Assembly: GCA_016705545.1 (NCBI GenBank)
Contig: JADIYA010000003.1
Span: 1-64,000, forward strand
Reading direction: 5' to 3'
Source: Flavobacteriales bacterium
Lineage (GTDB): Bacteria; Bacteroidota; Bacteroidia; Flavobacteriales_F; PHOS-HE28
Length of the DNA: 64,000 nucleotides
The notes under the pieces are model-generated. The model did not search any database and was not told the DNA's origin. It saw nothing but the letters and a program-made list of their open reading frames with translations. The translations under genes and the position numbers were made by a program. How positions within the stretch are numbered: position 1 is the stretch's first letter; each line of letters opens with the position of its first letter. Below, one piece after another: positions 34,120 through 42,869 of the stretch.

Positions 34120-35802
34120 TCACGTCGTCGCCAGGTCCACCTCACCCGGCTTGGCCACGGAGAACCGCATGACAAAACAAGTCCCATCTTCCCCCGTACG
34201 GAGCAATTCGATATCGCCACCCATGGCCCGCATCAGGTCGCGCGCGATGGAGAGCCCCAGCCCGGATCCGCTGCCGGAGTGCGGAGCGAAGCGCTCGAAC
34301 AGGTGGGTACGCTGCTCGTCGGTGAGGCCAGTCCCCTGATCCGCAACAGTCAACGCGACCTGGCCGCCAAACTCCTTCGCGCTGAGTGTGATGGTGCTTC
34401 CTTCCGGCGAGTACCGCAGCGCGTTGCTCAAGAGATTGATCAAGACCCACGTGGCCTTTTCTCCATCCACGCGCACAAGCAGTCCGCCCGGCCCAAGGCG
34501 TGCATCGAACCGTATCCGCTTGGCCATGGCATTCGCATGCAGAGCATCCGTCGCGTCATGCACGATGTCGGCCATTACGTGTTCGCCGAGCATCACGCGC
34601 ACCTTTCCGCTCTCCACCTGCGCCATGTCGAGCAGCTCGCTCACGATGCGCAACAGCCGCTGATGGTCCTTGCGCAGGTCGGTGAGTATGGCGCGCTGCT
34701 CATCGGTAAGCGTTGCACTGCGCTCCAGCAGGCCCAAGCCGATGTCGGAACTGGCCAGAGGTGTCTTCAGTTCGTGAGTAATGGTGGCGAAGAAGCGCGT
34801 TTTGGCCTCATCTCGCTCCTGAAAGGGTGTGATGTTGCGCAGCAGATGCACCGTGCCCAAGTTGCCCGAAGGACCTTCAATGGGGAAGCGCACTCCCGCG
34901 AAGAACTGCTCGGTTCCGCCAACGACCGCCTTGAATGGCGCAGCGCTGGTGTTGCCCAGCACATGCCGGAGCAGGTCGTTGTGGTCCGACAATTCGCCGG
35001 CCGGCCGACCGATGAGCTCGCCCTCGGGCATGCCAAGCAACTCGGTGGCCTTGCGGTTCACGAAGAGGATGCGGCCCTCCGCATCCGTACCGATACCGGC
35101 ATCCTCCAGGCTGTTGAGGACGGCCTCAGCGCGCGTCTTCTCGGACATCACACGGGCCAGGTTGCTGCTTTCCCATTGCTCAAGCCGCGCGGACATCGCG
35201 TTGAACGCTTCGGCCAGGGCGCTCAGCTCCCGACCGGTGAAGGCAGGCACGCGATGGCGGTAATTGCCTTTGGAGATCTCCTCCACAGCATGGCGCAGGC
35301 GCTGTATGGGCCGCACCACGCGCGACGGAAAACCGAGGCTGAAGCTGAGGCCAACGACCAGGACCAGCGCCGCGATGCCCAGAGCCAGCCGCGTGCGCGC
35401 CGCGCCGTTCCCAGGGCCTCGGCGTTCTTCCGGTCGAGCGCTGTGGAGATTGAGGTCGAGCACCTCCAGCAGATCGCGCTGCAAGCGTTCAGGTGCGTGG
35501 GCATCGTTCGCCCATGCCGAGAAGTCGCGGCGCAGACGACCGGTCACCTCGGCTTCGCCCGGCTCGGTGATGTTGGCTTCCTGCTTCTTCAATGCCTGCT
35601 CGAACACGGATCTGTCGCCGTCCAGCAATGCCTGCTGCATGGCCTGCACGTAGCGCGCGGTTTCGTAATTGTCCTCCAGGATCGCCTGCGCATCACGGGA
35701 AAGGCGGTCGAGTTGGAAGATGCCAAGCCCTGCGCTCAATAGCAGCAACCCGAAGAGGAAAAGTGTGCCGAGCGTAAGCCTTTGTCTGAGGCCGAGGGTC
35801 AT
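34120..35802 (-). CDS. Sensor histidine kinase (HAMP-PAS-HisKA-HATPase) of the kdp cluster
   Basis: 560 residues. Two membrane helices (~8-28 and ~140-160) enclose a periplasmic helical sensor. Then HAMP (RVVRPIQRLRHAVEEISKGNY), PAS (LEDAGIGTDAEGRILFVNRKATELLGMPEGELIG), the phosphoacceptor box ATITHELKTPLASSDIGLGLLERS and the ATPase motifs NLLSNALRYSP (N), VADQGTGL (G1) and SGSGLGLSIARDLM (G2). It directly follows the KdpD sensor gene, which lacks its own kinase. The probable task is to take over the KdpD kinase role and phosphorylate the NtrC-type regulator at the other end of the cluster. Confidence 0.88.
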   Translation of the reverse strand: MTLGLRQRLTLGTLFLFGLLLLSAGLGIFQLDRLSRDAQAILEDNYETARYVQAMQQALLDGDRSVFEQALKKQEANITEPGEAEVTGRLRRDFSAWANDAHAPERLQRDLLEVLDLNLHSARPEERRGPGNGAARTRLALGIAALVLVVGLSFSLGFPSRVVRPIQRLRHAVEEISKGNYRHRVPAFTGRELSALAEAFNAMSARLEQWESSNLARVMSEKTRAEAVLNSLEDAGIGTDAEGRILFVNRKATELLGMPEGELIGRPAGELSDHNDLLRHVLGNTSAAPFKAVVGGTEQFFAGVRFPIEGPSGNLGTVHLLRNITPFQERDEAKTRFFATITHELKTPLASSDIGLGLLERSATLTDEQRAILTDLRKDHQRLLRIVSELLDMAQVESGKVRVMLGEHVMADIVHDATDALHANAMAKRIRFDARLGPGGLLVRVDGEKATWVLINLLSNALRYSPEGSTITLSAKEFGGQVALTVADQGTGLTDEQRTHLFERFAPHSGSGSGLGLSIARDLMRAMGGDIELLRTGEDGTCFVMRFSVAKPGEVDLATT

Positions 35803-35803
35803 T

Positions 35804-36982
35804 TCAGGAGAGGATGATCAGGTCCACGTTGCTCACGGAGAGCACGTTGAGCAGGCGGTTGAAGACGTTGGTGCGCAGGATGATCTGGAAGATGGTGAAG
35901 TGCGGCTTGCCGATGCACACCGTGGTGATGCTCCTCTTGCGCACCACTTCCAGGATGGCGTCGGCCACGTTCGCTTGTGCCAAGTTGAGCACTTTCAGCG
36001 GAAGGCCTACAATGGGTTTGCCCTCATCAGCATCTGCGCTCTGCGCCTGGATCACTTCCGCTCCAAGTTCCACGGCCAGTTTGAAGTGGTTCAAGAGATG
36101 CCGCTGCTTGTCGAGCGGGATCCGGTCCAAGCGCTCGCGTGGGGTCTGCACATAGAGCACGATCCATTCGCACTGGTAATAGTTGGCGAGCCGCGCAGTC
36201 TTCCGGATGATGCGCCCCGCTGCCTTGTGGTTGCTGCTGATGCAGGCCAGGAAGCGCTCCCGTCGCAATTGCTTGGGAGGCTCTACCTCGCTCTCCACCT
36301 TGCGCTCCACCTGACCGGCCACCTCCTTCAAGGCGAGCTCGCGCAGTTGCAGGATCTTCTCCGGCTGGAAGAAATTGCGCAGCGCGGTCTCCACCTTGGC
36401 CTTGTCGTAGATCTTCCCCTCCTTCATGCGGGTGATCAGCTCATCCGCGGTGAGGTCGATGTTCACTACTTCATCCGCGCGCTGCAGGAAGCTGTCCGGC
36501 ACCCGCTCCGTGATGGCGACACCGGTGATGCGCTGCACGTCGTCCGTGATGCTCTCGATGTGCTGGATGTTCACCGCCGTGATCACATCGATGCCGTTGT
36601 CCAGCAGCTCCACCACATCCTGCCAACGTTTCTCATGGCGACTGCCCGGAACGTTGGTGTGAGCCAACTCGTCCACGATCACGCGCGCCGGTTGCAGCAG
36701 CAACGTCGCGTTCAGGTCGAATTCCTCGAGCCGTTTGCCTTTATAGTACACCTCGCGGCGGGGGATCACCGGCAAGCCCTCCAGCAGGGCGTGGGTCTCT
36801 TCCCGGTTGTGCGTCTCGATGAAGCCCACCTGGATGTTCACTCCCTGCTCCAGCAAGCGGTGCGCCTCCTCCAGCATGCGGTAGCTCTTGCCCACGCCGG
36901 CGCTCATGCCGATGTAAACCTTCAAACGGCCGCGCTTGGCAGCGGGCCGCTCGAGGGGGTCAAGACCGCTGGAACCGATCAT
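35804..36982 (-). CDS. kdpD: KdpD N-terminal sensor protein (KdpD plus Usp domain, no kinase)
   Basis: 392 residues; full KdpD has about 900. Contains the KdpD domain with Walker A GMSAGVGKS (residues ~25-33), the VDELAHTNVPGSRHEKRWQDV motif (~102-122), and a universal-stress-like domain (LACISSNHKAAGRIIRKTARLA, with SNVDLIILS at the end). The transmembrane, GAF and histidine-kinase portions are missing. The adjacent histidine kinase gene seems to supply signalling. It senses K+ limitation or turgor in characterised systems. It overlaps the porin gene by four bases. Confidence 0.92.
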   Translation of the reverse strand: MIGSSGLDPLERPAAKRGRLKVYIGMSAGVGKSYRMLEEAHRLLEQGVNIQVGFIETHNREETHALLEGLPVIPRREVYYKGKRLEEFDLNATLLLQPARVIVDELAHTNVPGSRHEKRWQDVVELLDNGIDVITAVNIQHIESITDDVQRITGVAITERVPDSFLQRADEVVNIDLTADELITRMKEGKIYDKAKVETALRNFFQPEKILQLRELALKEVAGQVERKVESEVEPPKQLRRERFLACISSNHKAAGRIIRKTARLANYYQCEWIVLYVQTPRERLDRIPLDKQRHLLNHFKLAVELGAEVIQAQSADADEGKPIVGLPLKVLNLAQANVADAILEVVRKRSITTVCIGKPHFTIFQIILRTNVFNRLLNVLSVSNVDLIILS

Positions 36983-38052
36983 GGGAAGCGTATGGATAGA
37001 CTCGTCGTGAAGAAGACGTTGGATGGTGAATCGCCGCCCTTGTCATCGGCGAAGATCTTGTCCTGGCTGTTGAGCGCACGGGCTTCAATACGCCAGAGCA
37101 CGTTGTCGCCGATCCGACGGTCGAAGTTGATGGAGTAGCCCATCGTGTTGAAGCCGTTCGGTGTGCCTGTGGAGCCGACGATCACGCCGTCCGCGTCCTG
37201 ATACAGTTCCCATCGGCCGGCGACCCAACTGCGTTCGCTCAGTTGGAAGCGCGGAATCAGCACCGGGCTCATCCACATGCTGCTGCTGTCGCCGGTCGAG
37301 GCCTCTTGCATGCCATAGTCGAAGCCCGCTGTGAGGCCAAAGCCCTCGGTGATTTGCAGTTGCGCATAGAGGTTACTGAAGTAGCGCATTTGGCTCACGC
37401 TGTCGGGCATTTCGTTGCCTACGAAAGTGCTCCAGTTCACCATAAGCTTGTCCGAAGGTTTGAAGGTGAGTTGCGTGCCGAAGGCGGGCGTGTTGTTGCC
37501 CTCGGGCCGGGCGATCCGCTGCCAGCCGTTCAGCATCATGCCCGCAGCGTACCACTTTGCGTTGCGACTGGTGTAGCCCAATTTCAACCCGGCCTCGTAG
37601 TAGGGCGAGTTTTCCGCGAGCAGGCTGCGCGTCACGTTCCAGCTGTCGGCACCGATGGCGCTCTCGAAGCCGATGTGGCTGGGCATGATGCCCGCGTCGA
37701 TCCACAGCTCGCGTGTCTTGCTGAGCTTCACACCCACGTTGGCCTCGAACACGCTGCGCAACAGCTCCGGCTCGGCGGCCAGGTTGTACTGCGCGTAAGT
37801 ACCTGCCATGAGGGCGAGGTTGCCGCGCACGTTGTTCTTGGCATAGGCCAGCTTCGCATAGCCCATGTTGAGGCTCACCTCGTTGTGGCGATTGAAGCTG
37901 TAGAAAGGTCCTTGCCGCAGGTGGTTGTCCGGGTTCGACAGCTCGTAGCTGTAGTAGACCTCGGCATAGCCGCTGAGGGTGAAGGCGGAATCGAGCTGGG
38001 CGCTGGCTGGAATGGCCAGGGCCACAGCGAAGGGAACGATCGACGTACGCAT
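36979..38052 (-). CDS. Outer-membrane beta-barrel protein of the kdp cluster
   Basis: 357 residues from ATG 38052; signal peptide MRTSIVPFAVALAIPASA. The mature part consists of alternating strands (FTLSGYAEVYYSYEL, VSLNMGYAKLAYAK and so on) and ends in an aromatic strand (TTSLSIRFP) typical of outer-membrane barrels. It resembles the porin-like protein often placed beside kdpC in Bacteroidota. Likely supplies K+ across the outer membrane. It lies between kdpC and kdpD in the operon. Confidence 0.78.
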   Translation of the reverse strand: MRTSIVPFAVALAIPASAQLDSAFTLSGYAEVYYSYELSNPDNHLRQGPFYSFNRHNEVSLNMGYAKLAYAKNNVRGNLALMAGTYAQYNLAAEPELLRSVFEANVGVKLSKTRELWIDAGIMPSHIGFESAIGADSWNVTRSLLAENSPYYEAGLKLGYTSRNAKWYAAGMMLNGWQRIARPEGNNTPAFGTQLTFKPSDKLMVNWSTFVGNEMPDSVSQMRYFSNLYAQLQITEGFGLTAGFDYGMQEASTGDSSSMWMSPVLIPRFQLSERSWVAGRWELYQDADGVIVGSTGTPNGFNTMGYSINFDRRIGDNVLWRIEARALNSQDKIFADDKGGDSPSNVFFTTSLSIRFP

Positions 38053-38053
38053 G

Positions 38054-38593
38054 TCAGTGTTGGAGCGCATCAAGCGCAAGGTTGAGTTCCAGGACGTTCA
38101 CGGTGGCGGGGCCGAAGAGTCCGAGCAGGGGTCCGTGGGTGTGTTGATCGATGAGCTTGAGCACCGCTTCCTCGGAAAGCCCGCGGGCCTGTGCGATGCG
38201 CTTCGCTTGGATGCGCGCGCCGCCTGGGCTCATGTCCGGGTCCAGTCCGCTGCCGCTGGCGGTGACAAGCTCGCTGGGGATCTCGGCCTTCGCCACGCCG
38301 GGGTTGTGGACGAGGAATGTGTCGATACGAGCCTGCACCGCTGCCAAGTGGTCCGGGTTGCTCGGGCTCTTGTTGCTGCCGCCGCTTCCAGCGCCATTGT
38401 AGTCCACCGCGCTGGGTCGGCCTTGGAAGTAGCCATCGCCGCTGAAGGCCTGGCCCACGTTCGCGCCGCCGACGGCTGTGCCATCGCGCACCACGAGTTC
38501 AACGGAGCCACCGCTGGGCGTAACGGCCTTCGCGAAGCCGAGTACGAGCAGGGTGTAGAGCACGCTGCACAGCACGAGCATCACGGCGGTCAT
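38054..38593 (-). CDS. kdpC: KdpC, K+-transporting ATPase subunit C (start affected by an indel)
   Basis: 179 residues as read. One N-terminal membrane helix (TAVMLVLCSVLYTLLVLGFA), then the periplasmic domain with GQAFSGDGYFQGRPSAVDYNGAGSGGSNKSPSNPD (substrate-site region), VTASGSGLDPDMSPGGARIQAKRIAQARG, and LLGLFGPATVNVLELNLAL. The natural start appears to be the ATG at 38622 (MKQNLLP); a single missing base near 38604 puts it out of frame with the rest. From 38622 the expected MKQNLLPALRMTAV N-terminus of KdpC would result. Part of the Kdp complex; assists KdpB nucleotide binding. Confidence 0.92.
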   Translation of the reverse strand: MTAVMLVLCSVLYTLLVLGFAKAVTPSGGSVELVVRDGTAVGGANVGQAFSGDGYFQGRPSAVDYNGAGSGGSNKSPSNPDHLAAVQARIDTFLVHNPGVAKAEIPSELVTASGSGLDPDMSPGGARIQAKRIAQARGLSEEAVLKLIDQHTHGPLLGLFGPATVNVLELNLALDALQH

Positions 38594-38689
38594 GCGCAGC
38601 GCGGGAGGAGGTTCTGTTTCATGGTCTCGGTTCTTGTGTCGACCCTGAGGGTCGGCGGTGCAGGTTCATGCCATCGGGCTGGTGCGATA

Positions 38690-40723
38690 TCAGAAGAACA
38701 GCGCGACGCCCAGGTCGATCAGTTTGATGCCGATGAAGGGCACGATTACGCCGCCGAGGCCGTAGATGAGCAGGTTGCGGCGCAGGATGGCGCTGGCACC
38801 GATGGGACGGTAGGTCACGCCTTTCAGCGCGAGGGGGATGAGCAGCGGGATGATGATCGCATTGAAGATCACGGCGCTGAGGATGGCGCTCTCGGCGCTG
38901 TGCAGACGCATGATATTGAGCGCACCCAAAGCCGGGATGCTCGCCATGAAGAGGGCTGGCACGATGGCGAAGTATTTGGCGACATCGTTGGCGATGCTGA
39001 AGGTGGTGAGCGTGCCGCGCGTCATCAGCAGCTGCTTGCCGATCTCCACCACTTCGATGAGCTTGGTGGGATCGTTGTCCAGATCCACCATGTTGCCGGC
39101 TTCCTTGGCGGCCTGCGTACCGCTGTTCATGGCCACGCCGACATCGGCCTGTGCCAGGGCAGGCGCATCGTTGGTGCCGTCACCCATCATGGCCACGAGC
39201 CTGCCCTGCTGCTGTTCCTTCTTGATGTAGGCCATCTTGTCCTCGGGCGTGGCCTCGGCGATGAAGTCATCGACGCCCGCCTTCTCGGCGATGAACTTCG
39301 CGGTGAGCGGGTTGTCGCCCGTGACCATCACCGTCTTCACGCCCATCTTGCGCAGGCGCTCGAAACGCTCGCTGATCCCGGGCTTGATGATGTCCTGCAA
39401 TTCGATGCAGCCGATCACTTTTTCGTTCTCGGCGACCACCAGTGGTGTTCCACCGTTCTGTGCGATGCGCTTCACCTCGGCGTCCACTTCCTGCGGAAAG
39501 GTGTTGCCGACCTGTTCACTGAGCTTGCGAAGGGCGTCCTGCGCGCCTTTGCGGATGCGAATGCCCGCGCCCAAGTCCACACCGCTGGTGCGAGTCTGCG
39601 CTGTGAAGGCGATCAACGCGGCTCCTTGGAGCGAAAGCCCGCGCGTGATATCGGCCCCCGCCAGTTCCACGATGCTCTTGCCCTCGGGCGTCTCATCGGA
39701 CAGCGAACTCAACGCGCAGGAACGTATGAACGTGGCCCGGTCCACCCCCGGCGCTGGATGGAATGCGGTGGCCTTGCGGTTGCCGATGGTGATGGTGCCG
39801 GTCTTGTCGAGCAGCAGCACGTCCACATCGCCGGCGGTCTCCACGGCGCGGCCGCTCTTGGTGATCACGTTGGCACGCAGCGCACGGTCCATGCCGCTGA
39901 TGCCGATGGCGCTGAGCAGCCCGCCGATGGTGGTGGGGATTAGGCACACGAAGAGGCTGATGAAGGCCGCGATGGTGATCGGCGTATTCGCGTAGTCGGC
40001 GAAGGGCTTCAGCGTGACGCACACGATGAGGAACACGAGCGTGAAGCCCGCGAGCAGGATCGTGAGCGCGATCTCGTTGGGGGTCTTCTGCCGGCTGGCG
40101 CCTTCCACCAAGGCGATCATGCGGTCCAGGAAACTGCTGCCGGGGTCGCCGGTCACCATCACCACCACACGGTCGCTGAGCACACGCGTGCCGCCGGTGA
40201 CGCTGCTCCGGTCGCCACCCGCCTCGCGGATCACGGGCGCGCTCTCCCCGGTGATGGCGCTCTCGTCGATGCTCGCGAGCCCCTCGATGATCTCGCCGTC
40301 AGTGGGGATCGTGTCGCCCGTTTCGCAGATGAACACATCGCCCTTGCGCAGCTCGCTGCCACGGATGGTCTTCGTGCTGCCATCAGGCATGCGCAGCCGT
40401 GCGGGTGTGTCCTCGCGCATCTTGCGCAGGCTGCTCGCCTGGGCCTTGCCGCGCGCTTCGGCGATGGCTTCGGCGAAGTTGGCGAAGAGCAGGGTGATGA
40501 GCAGGAGCAGGAAGATGACGGCGTTGTAGCCGGTGCTGCCTTGCGACGCATCGCCTCCGATGAGGCTGTACAGCGTTACCAGCAGCATCACGACGGTGCC
40601 GATCTCCACGGTGAACATCACCGGATTGCGGAGCATGATGCGCGGGTCGAGCTTCACGAAGCTCTGCACGAGGGCCTCGCGGACTTGTTCGCGCGGGAAG
40701 AGGGATGAGCTTGAGGATTCCAT
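38690..40723 (-). CDS. kdpB: KdpB, P-type ATPase subunit of the K+ pump
   Basis: 677 residues, full length. Catalytic Asp in LLLDKTGTITIGN (P-domain), the ITGESAPVIREAGGD loop of the actuator domain, GDNPLTAKFIAEKAG, and the hinge motif GDGTNDAPALAQADVG. Seven predicted membrane helices. Hydrolyses ATP to drive K+ through KdpA. Intact, with no frameshift. It lies 12 nt after kdpA and 96 nt before kdpC. Confidence 0.97.
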   Translation of the reverse strand: MESSSSSLFPREQVREALVQSFVKLDPRIMLRNPVMFTVEIGTVVMLLVTLYSLIGGDASQGSTGYNAVIFLLLLITLLFANFAEAIAEARGKAQASSLRKMREDTPARLRMPDGSTKTIRGSELRKGDVFICETGDTIPTDGEIIEGLASIDESAITGESAPVIREAGGDRSSVTGGTRVLSDRVVVMVTGDPGSSFLDRMIALVEGASRQKTPNEIALTILLAGFTLVFLIVCVTLKPFADYANTPITIAAFISLFVCLIPTTIGGLLSAIGISGMDRALRANVITKSGRAVETAGDVDVLLLDKTGTITIGNRKATAFHPAPGVDRATFIRSCALSSLSDETPEGKSIVELAGADITRGLSLQGAALIAFTAQTRTSGVDLGAGIRIRKGAQDALRKLSEQVGNTFPQEVDAEVKRIAQNGGTPLVVAENEKVIGCIELQDIIKPGISERFERLRKMGVKTVMVTGDNPLTAKFIAEKAGVDDFIAEATPEDKMAYIKKEQQQGRLVAMMGDGTNDAPALAQADVGVAMNSGTQAAKEAGNMVDLDNDPTKLIEVVEIGKQLLMTRGTLTTFSIANDVAKYFAIVPALFMASIPALGALNIMRLHSAESAILSAVIFNAIIIPLLIPLALKGVTYRPIGASAILRRNLLIYGLGGVIVPFIGIKLIDLGVALFF

Positions 40724-40735
40724 TGTCGTTCGGGA

Positions 40736-42455
40736 TCAGGGGACCAGCGCGAAGTATTCGGCCAAGGGACCGATGGCCAGCGCTGGGAAGAAGCTCAGCG
40801 CTGCGAGGATGATGATCAGCGCGAACGTGAGCCCTCCGAAGGTGAAGGTGTCGGCACGCAGCGTGCCGCCGCCTTCGGGCACCACCTTCTTCGCCGCGAG
40901 CAGCCCTGCGATCGCCAGCGGTCCGATGATCGGCAGGAAACGGCCGAGGATGAGGATCAGACCGGTCATGAAGTTCCAAAAGAAGTTGTTGTCGCCGAGG
41001 CCCTCGAAGCCGCTGCCGTTGTTGGCGCCCGCACTTGCGTTCTCATACAGCATCTCACTGAAGCCGTGTGCGCCGGGGTTGTTCAGCCAGGACTGCGGCG
41101 CTGCATCCCACGCGGCCGTGGGCGTATGCGCCACCGCGTAGCCCGCGATGGCCGTACCCACGAGAATGAGGAAGGGGTGCAGCAGTGCGATCATCGTGGC
41201 GATCTTCATCTCTCGTGCTTCCACCTTGCGGCCGAGGAACTCGGGTGTGCGGCCCACCATCAGCCCTGCGATGAACACCGCGATGATGAGGAATACGTAA
41301 TAGTTGAGGAAGCCCACGCCCACGCCGCCGTAGAAGGCGTTGATGAACATGTCGAGCATGAGGATGCCACCGGTCAGTGGTGTCATGCTATCGTGCATGG
41401 CGTTCACGCTGCCGTTGCTGGTGGAGGTGGTGCTCACGCCCCACAACGCGCTGGCCTCGGCACCGAAGCGCACTTCCTTGCCTGCCATGCTGCCCATCGG
41501 CTGCGCGCTGCCCAACTCGGCGATCGCAGGCTTGCCCGCACGCTCCAGCAACACCGCGCCGGTGAGCAGCAGCACGACACCCACGGTCATCACGCCGAAG
41601 ATGCGCCACGCGAGGCGCATGCGCTTCAGGCCAGAAGCCGAGCGCGAAGACCAGGCCCATGGGGATGAGCAGGATGGCGATGGTCTCCGCCATGTTGCTC
41701 AGATAGGTGGGGTTCTCCAACGGGTGCGCGCTGTTCACGCCGAAGAAGCCGCCGCCGTTGGTGCCCAGTTGCTTGATGGCTACCATGGCCGAAGCGGGTC
41801 CTTGCGCGATGTGCTGCTCCACGCCCTCGAGGGTGGTCGCAGTGGCAGCGCCATCGAAGGTCATGGGCGTGCCCTGCAGCACCAGGATGAAGGCGAGCAC
41901 CGTGCTCAACGGCAGCAGGATGCGCGTGATGCTGCGGGTGAAGTACATCCAGAAGTTACCGAGCGCGACCGTGGTGCCCGAGGCCATTGCCTTGTACACC
42001 GCAGCCAGCGCCGCCATGCCGGTGGCCGCGCTCACGAACTGCAGGAACATGATCACGCCGGTCTGCGTGAGGTAGGTGAGGCCGCTCTCGCCGCTGTAGT
42101 GCTGCAGGTTGCAGTTCACCACGAAGCTGATGATCGTATTGAACGCCAGGTGCGGCGACATGCCCGGGTTGCCGTCGGGGTTCAGCGGTAGCACGCCCTG
42201 GCCCATCAGCATGAAGAATCCGTAGACGAACCACACGAGGTTGATGGTGAGCAAGGCCTTCAGGTGCTGCTTCCAGTCCATCTCCTTCGCGGGGTCCACG
42301 CCGGAGATGCGGTAGATCAACCGTTCCAGCGGCAGGAAGAAGTCGCTCCCGTGCTTCTTGCCCTGGTACACTGCGGCCATGTAACGGCCCAGCGGAATGG
42401 CCAGCGCGATGGCGAGCCCGTAGGTGGCGATGACGCCGAGAAGTTCAGTGCTCAT
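40736..42455 (-). CDS. kdpA: KdpA, K+-channel-like subunit (one frameshift)
   Basis: Total span is 573 codons, the normal KdpA length, but split into two frames. The 5' part runs from MSTELLGVIATYGLAIALAI through GTNGGGFFGVNSAHPLENPT (selectivity-filter loop) to FALGFW. The 3' part begins LKRMRLAWRIFGVMTVG and continues with the third and fourth pore loops (NNGSGFEGLGDNN, GRFLPIIGPLAIAG). One extra C in TGGCCTGAAG (around 41629-41632) explains the break. Residue spacing is otherwise perfect. Binds and conducts K+ in the KdpFABC pump. Confidence 0.95.
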
Positions 42456-42475
42456 GTGTAGGGGCGAAGCTTAGG

Positions 42476-42545
42476 AGGTAATGAAAGTGAGGATGGGGCT
42501 GACGCGCGGGGATCGCCATTCTCCCCTCCCTCACTTCCATTACCT
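42476..42545 (-). repeat. Large hairpin between kdpF and kdpA
   Basis: Left arm 42476-42498 and right arm 42523-42545 pair at 20 of 23 positions (AGGTAATG.AAGTGAGG..GGGG) with a 24-nt loop. It fills nearly the whole gap between the kdpF stop and the kdpA start in the transcript. It might be an attenuator, a stability hairpin or a tiny palindromic mobile element. Confidence 0.7.
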
Positions 42546-42549
42546 GCAT

Positions 42550-42630
42550 TTAATATTTCTCCGGTTTCACCAGCACATGCAACAGGTAGCCGAACACGGC
42601 GATGCACAGGATGAGTAGGGCGATGAACAT
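42550..42630 (-). CDS. kdpF: KdpF small membrane subunit
   Basis: 26 residues, MFIALLILCIAVFGYLLHVL then VKPEKY, a single membrane helix ending in the VKPE(K/R) tail typical of KdpF. It stabilises the KdpFABC complex. Directly upstream of kdpA in the operon, separated by the hairpin. Confidence 0.92.
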   Translation of the reverse strand: MFIALLILCIAVFGYLLHVLVKPEKY

Positions 42631-42634
42631 GGTG

Positions 42635-42718
42635 TCAGATCTTCTCGAACCACTTGGTGCAACGGAAGAAGAGGGCGAAGCACAACAGGCCGATGGCGAG
42701 TAGGAAAGGAATGGTCAT
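42635..42718 (-). CDS. Kdp-associated micro-membrane protein
   Basis: 27 residues: MTIPFLLAIGLLCFALFFRC followed by TKWFEKI. One membrane helix with an amphipathic, aromatic tail. It ends 4 nt before the kdpF start, so translational coupling is likely. I believe similar short reading frames ending in (D/K)xFEKI occur before kdpF in other Bacteroidota. No function is established; it could be an extra Kdp subunit. Confidence 0.65.
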   Translation of the reverse strand: MTIPFLLAIGLLCFALFFRCTKWFEKI

Positions 42719-42869
42719 GGGTTCCATGCGCGCCGTTGGCGAATAGGATGCCCAAGGGTGGAGGAATGCAGGAAATGCCCGACAGGCTGGGCCGGTGGTG
42801 TTCCATGTACGAGAGCACGAGCTGAGCTACCCTGCCGAAATGGAAGGGTGAATCACCGAAATGGAAGAC

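Noticed and set aside
42791..42805. TGGAAC-N5-CGGC on the minus strand upstream of the kdp micro-protein, with sigma-54-like GG/GC spacing
   Set aside because: The -12 half lacks the TTGC consensus; expected by chance in GC-rich DNA. Not strong enough to annotate as promoter.
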